The position numbers and the translations under genes are program-made. From the NCBI RefSeq assembly GCF_963576675.1, contig NC_088916.1:9315001-9379000 (forward strand): 64,000 nt of DNA, read 5' to 3'. Positions 32,832-43,243 of this stretch are shown here, piece after piece. Position 1 is the stretch's first letter, and every line of letters begins with the position of its first letter. The notes beneath the pieces were generated by a model, which searched no databases, had not been told where the DNA came from, and saw nothing but the letters and a program-made list of their open reading frames with translations. This DNA comes from Euphorbia lathyris (lineage: Eukaryota; Streptophyta; Magnoliopsida; Malpighiales; Euphorbiaceae).

Positions 32832-34751
32832 AAAACACCACCGACTATGAATTTTTTAGAGTTTAGAAAGAGATTATTTTGTTGTGGTTTCAACATTAAA
32901 TGGAGAAGTATGGGTCAAATTGAAAAATGGGGCTTGAATGTGGAGGTGGAAGATAAGTGTTGGAAATTAAGTAGACAAAATAACAAGTTTTGCCGACCAA
33001 TTTGACTAATATTATAATAATGGTACCTAATACAATTTGTGGTGAGAATTGATTCAAGCACCGACATAATACCTATATAAATAGAAGTGGGGGTAAATTA
33101 CATACGTGGTGTACAACCTTTACCTGTTATCACACTTTGGTGTACAACCTTCAATTTTGCACACTAAAGTGTACAACTTTTTAGTGACCTCCCACTAAAG
33201 TGTACAGCCGGTAATTATGACCGGTCAACGCGGGTCAAACTGCCAAATCATCACTTTTTAACTTATTTCTTTAAAAAAATGGGACCCAATAAATATATAA
33301 TTACACCCCACCCTTAAATAATTATCTTCATATTCATATATCTAACTCATCTCTCTTCTCCATTTTTATGCTTCTTTCTCTCTCTTTTCTTTTGTATCAC
33401 CCTCTCTCTCTTCCATTTTCACACTTCTTTCTCTCTCTTTCATTTGTATCACCCTCTCTCTCTCTAAATAAAATATCCCCTCTCTCTAAATCATCTCTCT
33501 CCTTCAGGTTTAAAGTGTTTCTCTGATTTCAAAGGGATTTTATAGGAGGGAATTGGTCCACCAAGTCAAATAAGGACCTCCCATTAGAATTTTGACGCAT
33601 GTTCAGAGTCATCAATTAAAAAACTCTTTTTTGATCAATTACCAGAGCACCTGTGTGTTAATTCCGCACAAAAAGAAATAGTGGCTGGGAATCACAGACG
33701 GCAGAAGCAACCACGTTCTCCATCACCACCGTTCTCTGCCGCGGCCGATCTCCACTGTTCGATCTTCTCCTGTTGATGATGTGAATAAAAAGGAAAGTGG
33801 TAATACTAATGTTGTTTCAATCTATTGGTAATTAAAGGGAATGATGTGGTGGTAATTAAATAAGCCAAAAACGTTTTCCCTGAGCATGGTATAATTAGTT
33901 TGCTTAGAAGAATAAATAATTTCTCTAATTGGTAATTAGTTTGCACAAAACTAGGTAATTAGTTTGCTCAGTTGCTTCAATTTCTTACATGTATCTTCAA
34001 TTGAGTTTTCCAAATATTGAGAAAAATAAATAGTTGGATTGGATGAACTCCCTTATTAAACTTGATTTCAAAGCCGGTGAAACATATTTTTATTTTGGCT
34101 TTTTCATATTTAGCCAAAAAAAATTTCAGCAGGAGGCATATTTTTTTGGCTTTTTCAAGAGGCAAATTTATTTTGGCTTTTTTATATTTAGCCATGGATA
34201 TTTAGTTTAGAGAGAGGGGATATTTTATTTAGAGAGAGAGGGTGATACAAATGAAAGAGAGAGAAAAAAGTGTGAAAATGGAGGAGGGAGAGGGTGATAT
34301 AAAAGAAAAGAGAGAGAAAGAAGCATAAAAATGGAGGAGAGAGATGAGTTAGATATATGAATATGAAGATAATTGTTTAAGGGTGGGAGGGTAATTATAT
34401 ATTTATTGGGTCCCATTTTTTTTAAAGAAATGAGTTGAAAAGTGATGATTTGGCATTTTGACCCGCGTTGACCGGTCATAATTACCGGTTGTACACTTTA
34501 GAGGGAGGTCACTAAAAAGTTGTACACTTTAGTGTGCAAAATTGAAGGTTGTACACCAAAGTGTGATAACAGGTAAAAGTTGTACACCACGTATGTAATT
34601 TACCCATAGAAGTGGCCATGAATTGTATTTAACTAGTTTAGTTTTTGGTGGTGAGGCATTGTGGAATATGTATTAAGTTTATGTCAAATTAATAAGAGTT
34701 CTTTGTGTCCAAATTTTTAATTCAATCAATTTCGTCCTCAATTATTCAACA
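32826..34751 (+). repeat. 3' LTR of the copia element, split by a MULE
   Basis: The two LTR parts are 32826-33090 and 34616-34751; between them is the 33091-34605 insertion plus one duplicated ATAGAAGTGG. Rejoined, it aligns over the full 401 bp of the 5' LTR. Confidence 0.9.
33091..34605. mobile_element. Non-autonomous MULE with ~390-bp TIRs
   Basis: GGGTAAATTACATACGTGG on the left matches the inverse of the right end. The inverted match continues about 390 bp (to ~33480 and from ~34215). A 10-bp duplication ATAGAAGTGG is exact (33081-33090 and 34606-34615). The ~730-bp interior includes a GC-richer piece (33660-33780) that could be captured exon sequence, but no product was recognised. Confidence 0.88.
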
Positions 34752-36410
34752 CATATCACACTAATTACTTATATTATATCAATTAAAAACAGCAATTAAA
34801 CCAAGAAAAGTATTAATATATAACCATACAATGCTACATTGATTGTAATTAGAAAGAGAAGCGAGCTTTGGTTAATCCCATAAAAAGGAGTTAGAACTAC
34901 AGGAAAAAGAAGATCAATTAATGCCTGAAATTCAAATTCGTTATCCAAATTGGAATGAGAAAGAAATTCATCAAATCAGTATCCAAAACGAGACAGATCT
35001 GGAATGCAAGTTAAAAAGAGTAAAGTGAAGTAGAAGTTGAAAATCTGGAAGCACAGTGGAATCTGCCATGCCCAGGTATGGCTTTCTCATTTGCTAATTA
35101 AGCCAACGAGTAGAATGATGATGAATCCGGAGGGGAAAGTGAAGAAGAAGTTCCATTCCAGATCCAGCATTAAAGCTTCAAATTAGGTGAAATAGGTACT
35201 CAATGAAAGAAAGAACGGCTCAGAATATCAAAAAATCCCTTATGGAGGCCAGTGACGAAGATGTATTTGATTTTGTATTTTTAGAGAGATAGAAGAGAGA
35301 GAAAGAGGAAGAAAAATAAGAAATTAGAGAGAGATGGAGAAGAATATGTATTTGATTTTGATTTTTAATTTTGGGGTTTATTTGTAATAATTAGATAATG
35401 AGAGGTGTTAATTTATAAAAGGGATAAGTACAAAAAAAATATTTGTGGTATACCGGATTTGCGAACTGGGACCTGTGGTTTTTTTTTTTTTTGCAAACGG
35501 AGGTCTGTGATAAACGCCGTTAGCAAAGAACGGATTTTTTCACTCACTCCGTCATTTTTGCTTACGTGGCACTTTGACCCAAATGTTGACCAGGGGCAAA
35601 ACATGGATTAAATTAAATATTTTATATATAAATCCAAAAAACACAGACCCGAACATCGAAACTCTTCCTATTCCAACCTTCGAACTTCAACAGTACCAGG
35701 CACCACAAACCATTGAAAAACCTCACCTTCAAGTCGGAATTTGGAGGGGGAAAGTCGAAATTCATCATCTCCTGCATCATACGGTTCGTTTCCAACCTAT
35801 TTTCCAAGAAAACGGAAAATCCTAATGAAGTATGAAGGAGCAGAAATAAGGGTGAAGACCACTATTTGAGGGTGTAAAAGCTTGGAAATCAAGGTACACA
35901 CTGTTCGCACAGCTCTCTAATCTCGATTTCGTTACGTTCTGTTTCTTTTAGTTAGGGTTTTTGCGATAGGATTTCGTATATACGATTTTTCTTGTACGAT
36001 GTTGCGAATTTGTGGTCGTTGTTGTTAAGGTTGCATGTTAGTGTTAATGACGTTTGTTGATTTGGGTTGTCTTTAATTTGATGCCCTGTTAGTTCAGAGT
36101 TGTGTTTGTAACGATCGTGAGATCAAAGTTGTCTTTAATTTGATGCTATTTCTTGTATGATGTACAGTGATAATGAGACAAATGAATGTTTATACTTAGA
36201 CGTTGTTAAGGTTGCATGTTAGTGTGAATGAATATTGTTGATTTGGACTGTCTTTAGTTCGATGTCATATGAGTTCAGAGTTGTACTTTAGTTCGATGTC
36301 ATGTTGATTTGGACTGTCTTTAGTTCGATGTCATGTGAATGAATATTGTTGAATGAATAGTGTGAATGAAAATTGTTGATATGCTATTACTTGTTTGATG
36401 TACAGCAATC

Positions 36411-39400
36411 ATGGCTACAATGCATACGATGATTATTCATTACGGTGGTAAATGGGTAGACATGGACAAACAACTATACGTTGGAGGTAAAACGAGGATG
36501 GTGAAAATGGATATTGACTACATGAGCTACTTTGAGCTAGCGGATATTGGGAAGGATGTAGGGTACAAACACTCAGTACAAATGTGGTACAAGATTGCTG
36601 GGTTATCTGGATCATAAGGAATTGAGGAGATTGTTAACGATAAGAGTGTTCGAGACTTTATTGACTTTAATGCAGGGTATCCGCATACAGACATTTACTA
36701 CATGGAGATAAAGCCATTACAAGTTATTGATGACAATAGGTGTGACATGAACGATATCCCAAGCACAAATGTTTACCCTTCCTCTAATGGTGGGAATGAT
36801 TGGAGTTTTGATATTGGTGTGAATGATGAGAATGTTGAGGTTGATGCCAATAATGAGAGTGTTGCGGTTGGATCCAATGATGAGAATGTGGAGGTTGGTG
36901 CCAATGAGGGTAGTGTGGAGGTTGGTGCCAATGATTGGAGTTTTGAGATTGGTGCCAATGAGGATAATTTGGAGGATATGGGTGCCAATGATGATACTGG
37001 TATCAATGTTGACACTAATGAGGGAGGGTCTGCTTATAACGACAGTGATGACACTAATGAAGGAGGGTCTGATTCTGATGACAGTGATGTCAGTGATGCG
37101 GAGGATAAGGATGTTCACACTCCTAACAATAATGACATGGGGTCTGATTCTGAAGATAGTACTTATGTTCCAAATGGTGGTAGCAATGAGGAGGATAGTG
37201 AGTCAGAATCACTAGAGGATAGTGATGCAGGTGCCAATGATTTGGAGGATGACGATATGGCAGAATTTAATGAGAGAGGATATGATAGTGATGAGTTGCG
37301 TGGTTTAAAGGGCTCTGATGATGAAGGTCCACACTATACGGACTTCAATGAGAATACTGGTTCTGGAATTCCCGAGCTATGTGTAGGTATAAGGTTTACT
37401 AATGTGCGTGTGTTTAGGAAGGCTCTGAAGGATTGGTCTATTCATAATGGCTATGACTACATCTTCGTGAATAACAATCAACGGAAGGTGACAGTTAGGT
37501 GCAAGCATAAATGTGGATTCAAAGTGCATGCTTCTAAGCTACGTCAATATGACACATTTCAAGTGAAGACATTTCAGCCAGTCCATCAGTGTCCTAGGGA
37601 TAACAGAAATAGGCTTATAGGTTCTTCTTACATTGCAGAGAAATATCTAGAGGATTTGAGGGACAATCCCAATTATGATGTTGATGCACTAGGTAATAAG
37701 GTCCAAAGGGAATTGGGATCTGAGGTGTCTGCAGCAAAGTGTTACAGAGCAAGAAATCTTGCAAAGAAGTTGGTTGATGGAGCTGCAAAGGAGCAATACA
37801 GGAGATTGTTTGATTATGGTGCAACAATAGAGAAACAGATGCCCGGTAGTAGAGTCAGATTTAAAACTGAGCTTGAGTTGGAAAGGGTTGAGGTTCCTAG
37901 AGAAAGAGAGCTTACAAGGCTACCCAAGGAGATAGTTACTTTCCAATATATGTATGTGAGGTTCAATGCACAGTTAGAAGGTTTTAAGTCTGGCTTGAGA
38001 CTAATAATAGGGCTTGATGGGTGCTTTCTAAAAACACCATTAGGTGGCCAGATTTTGTCTGCCGTGGCAAGAGATGGAAACGAACAAATGTATCCATTGG
38101 CTATGGCAGTGGTAGACAGTGAATGCAAAGCATCGTGGGAGTGGTTCTTGGAGAATCTATTCAATGATTTTGGGAATCCCAGGGCAACAAAGTGGATTTT
38201 TATGTCTGATAAGCAAAAGGTAATGATACTTTTGTTCCTTATTAAGTTTGATCTAATTATTATGGAATTGGATAGATTTTTATAATTGTTTATGTATTTG
38301 CACAGGGTTTGGTTGAAGCTATGGAGAAGTTGATTCCTGGGGTAGAGCATAGGTTCTGTGTGAAGCACATGTATGACAACATGAAGCTCATATTCAAAGG
38401 AATAGAGTACAAGAAGCTGTTGTGGGATGCTGCTAAAGCTGGGACTGTTAGGCTGTGGGAACACTATATGGACAAGCTTAAGGCATTTGATGAAGCAGCA
38501 TGGACATGGGTGATGGAGAAAGATCCCAAGACATGGGCTAGGTGTTATTTCTCAGTTGAAACAAAATCCGATGATGTGCAAAACAATATGAGTGAGTCCT
38601 TCAATGCTTATATTAAGAAGAGTAGGGATAAACCTGTGGTTAGTTGCTTTGAGTGGATTAGGAAGAAGATGGTGAAGAGAATTCATGTGAATACTGAAGG
38701 TATGAATAAATATAGGGGTGATATTTGTCCTTACTATCAAGAGAAGCTGGAGAAGCTCAAATTGAGTGCTAGAGGTTGTATCGCGACTCCCGCTGGGCAA
38801 AAGCTTTATTCTGTTGATTGTGGGGATTACACAAGCATTGTTAATTTGCAAGATAGGACATGTAGCTGTAGGATGTGGGATATAAGTGGTATCCCTTGCA
38901 AACATGCAATATCCGCTATTTTCAGGAATAGGGAGATGCCTGAGGCATATGTGCATGAGTACTTCTCCAAAGCTGTTTACTTAAGTGTATACAGTCATAT
39001 AATGGAACCAATACCAAACAAGGAGGAATGGGAGAAAACAGATCTTCCAGACATCCACCCATGGGTTGTGAAAAAACCTGCAGGAAGGCCTAAGAAGAAA
39101 AGAACTAGGCGGTCCGATGAACCGAGAAATCCATACAAGGTAACAAGAGCAGGAGGAATTGTCGTATGTGGTAATTGCAAAAAAGAAGGGCATAATGTTA
39201 GAGGTTGTACCGCGTCTATTACAGGTGAAACCGGCTGGCAAAGGAGGATGAGGAGAGCCAAAAACAAAGAATTTAATGTCCAGGTAAGGTTATATCTAAT
39301 GAGAAATGGTCATTTGTTTACATTATCTAATTTTTTGTGCATAATGATTTAGTTTTCATGTTTTTTTGTAGTCCTCACCCCCTAGATGGGCTGGAAGACC

Positions 39401-39662
39401 AAAGAAGAATGCTCGTACATCTGCACCATCATCTGCACCATCATCTCGGCCTTCATCATCTGCATTGCCAAGTAGGCGTGTAAGAACACCATTATCACAG
39501 CCACAACCAGCATCAACTCCACTCTCTGCAAGAATACCTGCAGTTTCAAGTTCGCAGCCCCAACCAATGGCGAGTTCACAGCGCCAAACTATGGCGAGTT
39601 CACAGCCTCCCAGTGCAAGCAGGACGACACTCGAAGATATCTTGCGGAGGCTGAAAAAATGA
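36411..39662 (+). CDS. MULE transposase (mudrA-like), three exons, one premature stop
   Basis: Cuts and rejoins the element's own TIRs in the nucleus. Exons 36411-38219, 38306-39283 and 39372-39662 join in frame with GT-AG introns (about 1,025 codons). A 5' UTR intron appears to end at CAG 36405. Residues ~1-100 are an N-terminal domain starting IIHYGGKWV. Next is a long acidic Asn/Glu/Asp region with ~12-residue repeats (about 130-310), then the MuDR domain (GIRFTNVRVFRKAL, ~325-400). The MULE DDE fold has Asp ~536 (GLDGCFLK) and Asp ~600 (MSDKQKGL). A SWIM finger (CSCRMWDISGIPCKH), a Lys/Arg AT-hook-like stretch and a CCHC knuckle (CGNCKKEGHNVRGC) follow. TAA at 36615-36617 interrupts the N-terminus; a downstream Met at 36702 would keep all catalytic domains. 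Confidence 0.88.
36800..37010 (+). repeat. Tandem coding repeat in the transposase acidic region
   Basis: About six copies of a ~36-base unit built on GGTGCCAATGA...GTGGAGGTT encode alternating Gly-Ala-Asn and Val-Glu-Val segments. It is an expandable acidic linker between the N-terminal and MuDR domains. Confidence 0.8.
38220..38305 (+). other. Transposase intron 1
   Basis: GTAATG...TTTGCACAG, 86 nt. It separates the catalytic SDKQK from the GLVEAMEKL continuation, and joining keeps the frame. Confidence 0.85.
39284..39371 (+). other. Transposase intron 2
   Basis: GTAAGG...TTTTTGTAG, 88 nt. Downstream exon 3 encodes a Ser/Pro-rich tail ending LEDILRRLKK. Confidence 0.8.
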
Positions 39663-40554
39663 GCTTGGGATTAGATGTTTTTTTGGATGCTTATAGCATG
39701 TTAGATGTTTTTTGGGATGCTTATAGCATGTTAGATGTTTTTTTGTGGGTCTGAAGTACCTAGAGCAGTACTCTATTTATGTGGCTATCGGGTCTGAAGT
39801 ACCCTGTTTTTGGATGCTTTGTAGTAAAATTTCTGTGTCTAGCGGGTATGAAGTACCCTGTTTTTTGTGTATGTTATTACAGGTTTAGTTAAGACGATTG
39901 GACGATGTTGACTTAACTGCTTTTGTAATGCATCTTCGATGTTTTTTTGTAAATTACATGTCTATACAATGCTTACAATTATGTGTCAATTACTACTTCA
40001 AGAGCTTACAATTATGTGTCAATTACAGCTTCAAGAGCTTACAATTAAGTGTCCATTTTTTTTCAATTACAGGTCTCTACAATACAGTTGTGTGTCAATT
40101 AAGTGTCCATTTTTTTGTCAATTACAGGCTTCATTGCAAATACATAATGAATGTGCTTGCTAATGTCGCCAATATCAACCTTAATCCATACCTAAATAAC
40201 CTACTCCAGTTTACCCAATACCTTTACATAATTCTAACCAAAACATTAAGCAAACATTCCCTTTTTGTGTCAACAAGAACAACATGAAACTTAAGCAATT
40301 CATATCATAGAATTCCAATACCAATTCATAACACAAATTAACATTTCATACAAAATCCCATTTTATGCCCAATTGGTATCACAGAATACCAAATACATAC
40401 CAAAAAATCCAAGAACAATTCAAGGTGCCAAAGAATTCCTATCATTGTTCCCTAAATCCAACCAATACATCTCTAACCTTATTATGACAATAACCAAGCA
40501 AACTACATTTCCTATACAGCAGTTCCATGTCCATCTTCTTCATTTCCTCTCACT
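39663..40554. other. Region between the convergent MULE genes
   Basis: Non-coding. It holds short direct repeats based on GCTTATAGCATGTTAGATG (39690-39745), on GGTCTGAAGTACC, and on TTACAATTATGTGTCAATTA (39970-40130). Both 3' UTRs must lie here. Confidence 0.6.
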
Positions 40555-40905
40555 CTACACAGCGATTTCTTTTTCTGCCACCATCTTTTTAGCCAAACTC
40601 AACTCCACCTCCAACTCTTCAATCATTTTCTGAGCAATTGCAATACCTTGTTCGTATATCTTTCTCTCCTCCTTCAACGCTAATAACACCATCTTTCCCC
40701 TCCTGCATGGCAATTCATCAATCCATTCAAAGAAATTACAGCCCTTCACCTTCTTAAAACGCCCACAACCAAAAAACCGCCTGCCCATGTTCCTCGGTGT
40801 CTTAGTTGTTCGTAGTGGTGAAATGAATCCGCAATTGCATCTCACAGGTCCTGACCATTCTTCTTGACTTCCCTGCACCCACGAATTTGAGGATGTTCGA
40901 CTCAT
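40555..40905 (-). CDS. Small zf-GRF plus coiled-coil protein of the MULE
   Basis: A 116-residue intact frame starting at ATG 40905. Residues ~22-63 form a GRF zinc finger: C23-N-C25, the GRRFFGC signature at 41-47, C56, then NFFEWID. The C-terminal half (from about residue 70) is a predicted amphipathic helix with LKEERKIYEQG and IEELEVELSLAKK. GRF fingers bind single-stranded or structured nucleic acid in other proteins such as topoisomerase III and APE2. Plant genomes carry many small proteins of this design (At4g04775-like). It faces the transposase gene and shares the same TIRs, so a role in transposition parallel to mudrB is inferred, not shown. Confidence 0.82.
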   Translation of the reverse strand: MSRTSSNSWVQGSQEEWSGPVRCNCGFISPLRTTKTPRNMGRRFFGCGRFKKVKGCNFFEWIDELPCRRGKMVLLALKEERKIYEQGIAIAQKMIEELEVELSLAKKMVAEKEIAV

Positions 40906-41041
40906 CCTACCTGAAACGCGTTCGGGATTACAATATGGTGGACGGAGAGTTACAATTCGTGCCAGAACGGGAGTGTTGGGTATCCAATTAAGGAATTAGG
41001 GTTTGCAATTTGGGAGAGGATAATCGAATTAGGGAAAGGGG

Positions 41042-42388
41042 TGTTGAAACACCTTTCCACATAATTTTGATTTGACAAAATTGTTTAAGTATAAATTAGA
41101 ATACATATTCTAAACACACTAAGTTTAAATGCGTTGATTTATTCTACTAATGTGTTTGTTCAATGTTGAGTATAAATGTTATAAGTCATAAGGATTGGAA
41201 GGCCCAAGCCCAATACGGAAGCCAAGGCCCAAGTCAAACAACTCAGTACACTCGGCCTGCGTATGTCAAGACGTTGTCGTTTTGGACAAAAACGCAACTC
41301 AGCAAACGGAAGGATCTAGAAGACCTTCAGGAACAACTTCACAATGAAGCTGCTGAGTAGTCTCGATAAAGCGTACAAGACAGCAGACCGGCAGAGGAAA
41401 ACTTCCAGACAAAGTGTTTCTTCTTTTAGCAAAGTTCAGACGACACAGTATGCTGTCCAGTTGACTTTACCATAAAAGGAGAGACCATCTGCTGTGCTGA
41501 CCGAGGACAGAAGATACACGATTGTGATTGGCCAAGAGCTCTGTGCAAGTCAGGATGACAACGACACATAGCCGTTTCCCTCCAACGGTTATTTCGAAAT
41601 TCGAAATGACCGAATGGCCAGACGTCTCTATAAATAGTGCCGTCACAAGCTTCACTAAACACAGAACTTGATCAAGCCATTACGCTGTCCAAATCTCTAC
41701 AAGTTCTGCAAGCAAGAAGCAAAGCAAAATTCTTACACTACATTTTCATATCTGTGTAAAAGTCTAGAGTGGTTGTTTTTCAATCATCTAAGGTGTTCTA
41801 GCAATTGTTGTTTAGGACAAAAATCTTTATCATTTCTAGAAGTAGAAAGGAGAGGCTGAGTACTCGGTTTTAAGTACTCAGCGGAGAGATTAGGATTGAG
41901 TAGAAGTATAGAGGAAGGTACTCTTGTCATACTCAATTGCTGATATTGTAAAAGGTTTGAGGCTCTACCTTTAAAGAGCTCAGTAGAGGATTTGAAATCT
42001 CGGAAGTGTTCCGGGGACAGGACGTAGGCTTAGAAGAAGCCGAACCTGGATAAATCTGCTGAGTGAAGTATTTCTAAACCTTAACTCCTTATTTACATTG
42101 CTTGCTTAAAACAAACTAAAACTGACCAAGTAAAAGAGGTCAAGCTGAGTTGTGCGCTACCAACGAGAAGGTTCAGGAATAGACTCTAAGTGCTATTTCC
42201 TGACTTAAGCAACGAAGCTGTCCTAGTCACTAGTTGACTAAGCCAGTGTCTTGCTGAGTGCTAAGCTCCGCTGTTAGATAAACTTTTCTTAAAGAAAAGA
42301 AATCTGCCTAAATTATTTTAAAAAGGTAAAATAGTTCCTAACCCCCCCCCCCTTGGAACTATATTTGCAATCTTACAAGGGACCAACA
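41042..42388 (+). mobile_element. Solo LTR, Ty1/copia (SIRE-like)
   Basis: 1347 bp from TGTTGAAACACC to GGACCAACA, with an exact 5-bp duplication AGGGG at 41037-41041 and 42389-42393. It contains a TATA region CTATAAATAG near 41630 and a C12 run before the 3' end, as in SIRE-type LTRs. No internal region remains, so LTR-LTR recombination removed it. It sits 136 bp upstream of the GRF gene start and could alter that gene's expression. Confidence 0.85.
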
Positions 42389-42839
42389 AGGGGGAGAAGA
42401 ATAAGGGGTGCGATTTTGGGGATTTTTGTTTTTTGGGTTTATATATAAAATATTTAATTTAATCCTTGTTTTGCCCCTGGTCAATATTTGGGTCAAAGTG
42501 CCACGTAAGCAAAAATGACGGAGTGAGTGAAAAAATTCGTTCTTTACTAACGGCGTTTATCACAGACCTCCGTTTGCAAAAAAAAAAACCACAAGTCCCA
42601 GTTCGCAAATCCGGTATACCACAGGCATTTTTTTGTACTTATCCCTTTATAAACTAAATAAATATAAGGACCAAATTAACTCTTTTCCTTTTGACTTTTA
42701 ACACCGTTAGTCAATTTCGTACGTATTTGCTAACGGAATAAACCTCAATGTACCATTTTGTAAATTTTTAAACCACAAGACTGCAATCGAAAACAGGTAT
42801 AACCACAAGGTTTATTTTTGTACTTTTCCCTAAAATTAA

Positions 42840-43243
42840 GGTACGCAACAAAACAAAAAGCAAACGTGCAAATTAAACACAAAAATAGAGCATTCAGAAA
42901 ACTATTTGTTAGAGTTGTAATGATTAAGCGACTGAACATTTGTTTTTACAGCTTAGTCCCTTGAACTTTAATTTCCACATACATTGAACCCCTCACTAAT
43001 GGTTTCGTTATCACTAATGGTTTTGTTACCTAAGTGAATGGTAAAATAGTGGTGAAAGTCTTGGTCTAGTGATTAAGAGTCTACATGAGATTAGAGATCA
43101 TGGGTTCCAATCATATGAGGTGGTGATTTTTCTTTTTCATTTAATGTAAGTGCAATTGCACAAAAAATTTATAAACAAAAGGGCAATGGTAAAATAAAAT
43201 TTGAAATGAAAATTTTGTTATTTACCTTATTTGTAATCATGTA
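42840..43243. other. Spacer with a SINE-like piece
   Basis: AT-rich DNA without coding content apart from the SINE-like element noted separately. Confidence 0.4.
43052..43140 (+). mobile_element. tRNA-derived SINE-like sequence
   Basis: The A-box-like TTGGTCTAGTGATTAAGAG is followed by the B-box GGGTTCCAATC about 40 bases later. No complete tRNA cloverleaf is formed. Confidence 0.45.

Larger units (their letters stand above)
18134..34751 (+). mobile_element. Ty1/copia retrotransposon, heavily nested
   Basis: The element starts TATTGAAAAAC and ends TTCAACA, with an exact 5-bp duplication CATAT at 18129-18133 and 34752-34756. The order LTR, primer site, gag, protease, integrase, reverse transcriptase, RNase H, polypurine tract (AAGGGGAG at 32817-32824), LTR is the copia order. 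I count about eight differences between the two 401-bp LTR copies (~2%), so it is fairly young. gag is split by an Athila-like element (18970-28974) and the 3' LTR by a MULE (33091-34605). The polyprotein has at least six stops or deletions, so it is not autonomous. Confidence 0.93.
35421..42645. mobile_element. Coding MULE (MuDR-like) with transposase and convergent GRF-finger gene
   Basis: TIRs of ~215 bp (35421-~35640 and ~42427-42645) begin GGGATAAGTAC and share GTGGTATACCGGATTTGCGA. The 9-bp duplication is TTTATAAAA / TTTATAAAC (35412-35420 and 42646-42654; one mismatch). The element inserted into the right TIR of the outer Pack-MULE. It encodes a MuDR-domain transposase on the plus strand and a zf-GRF protein on the minus strand, facing each other as mudrA and mudrB do in maize MuDR. 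A copia solo LTR later inserted upstream of the GRF gene. Confidence 0.92.
17629..42830. mobile_element. Outer Pack-MULE-family element expanded to 25 kb by nested insertions
   Basis: Left end GGGAAAAGTAC (17629) and right end GTACTTTTCCC (to 42830) are flanked by an exact 9-bp duplication TAAAATTAA (17620-17628 and 42831-42839). The ~310-bp TIRs belong to the same family as 7209-8667. The right TIR is itself cut at 35420/42646 by another MULE. After removing the copia (18134-34751) and MULE (35421-42645) insertions only about 1.35 kb is native. That remainder includes a minus-strand 27-codon frame (35087-35170) with a hydrophobic FIIILLVGLIS segment, perhaps a captured membrane-protein exon. 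Confidence 0.87.
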
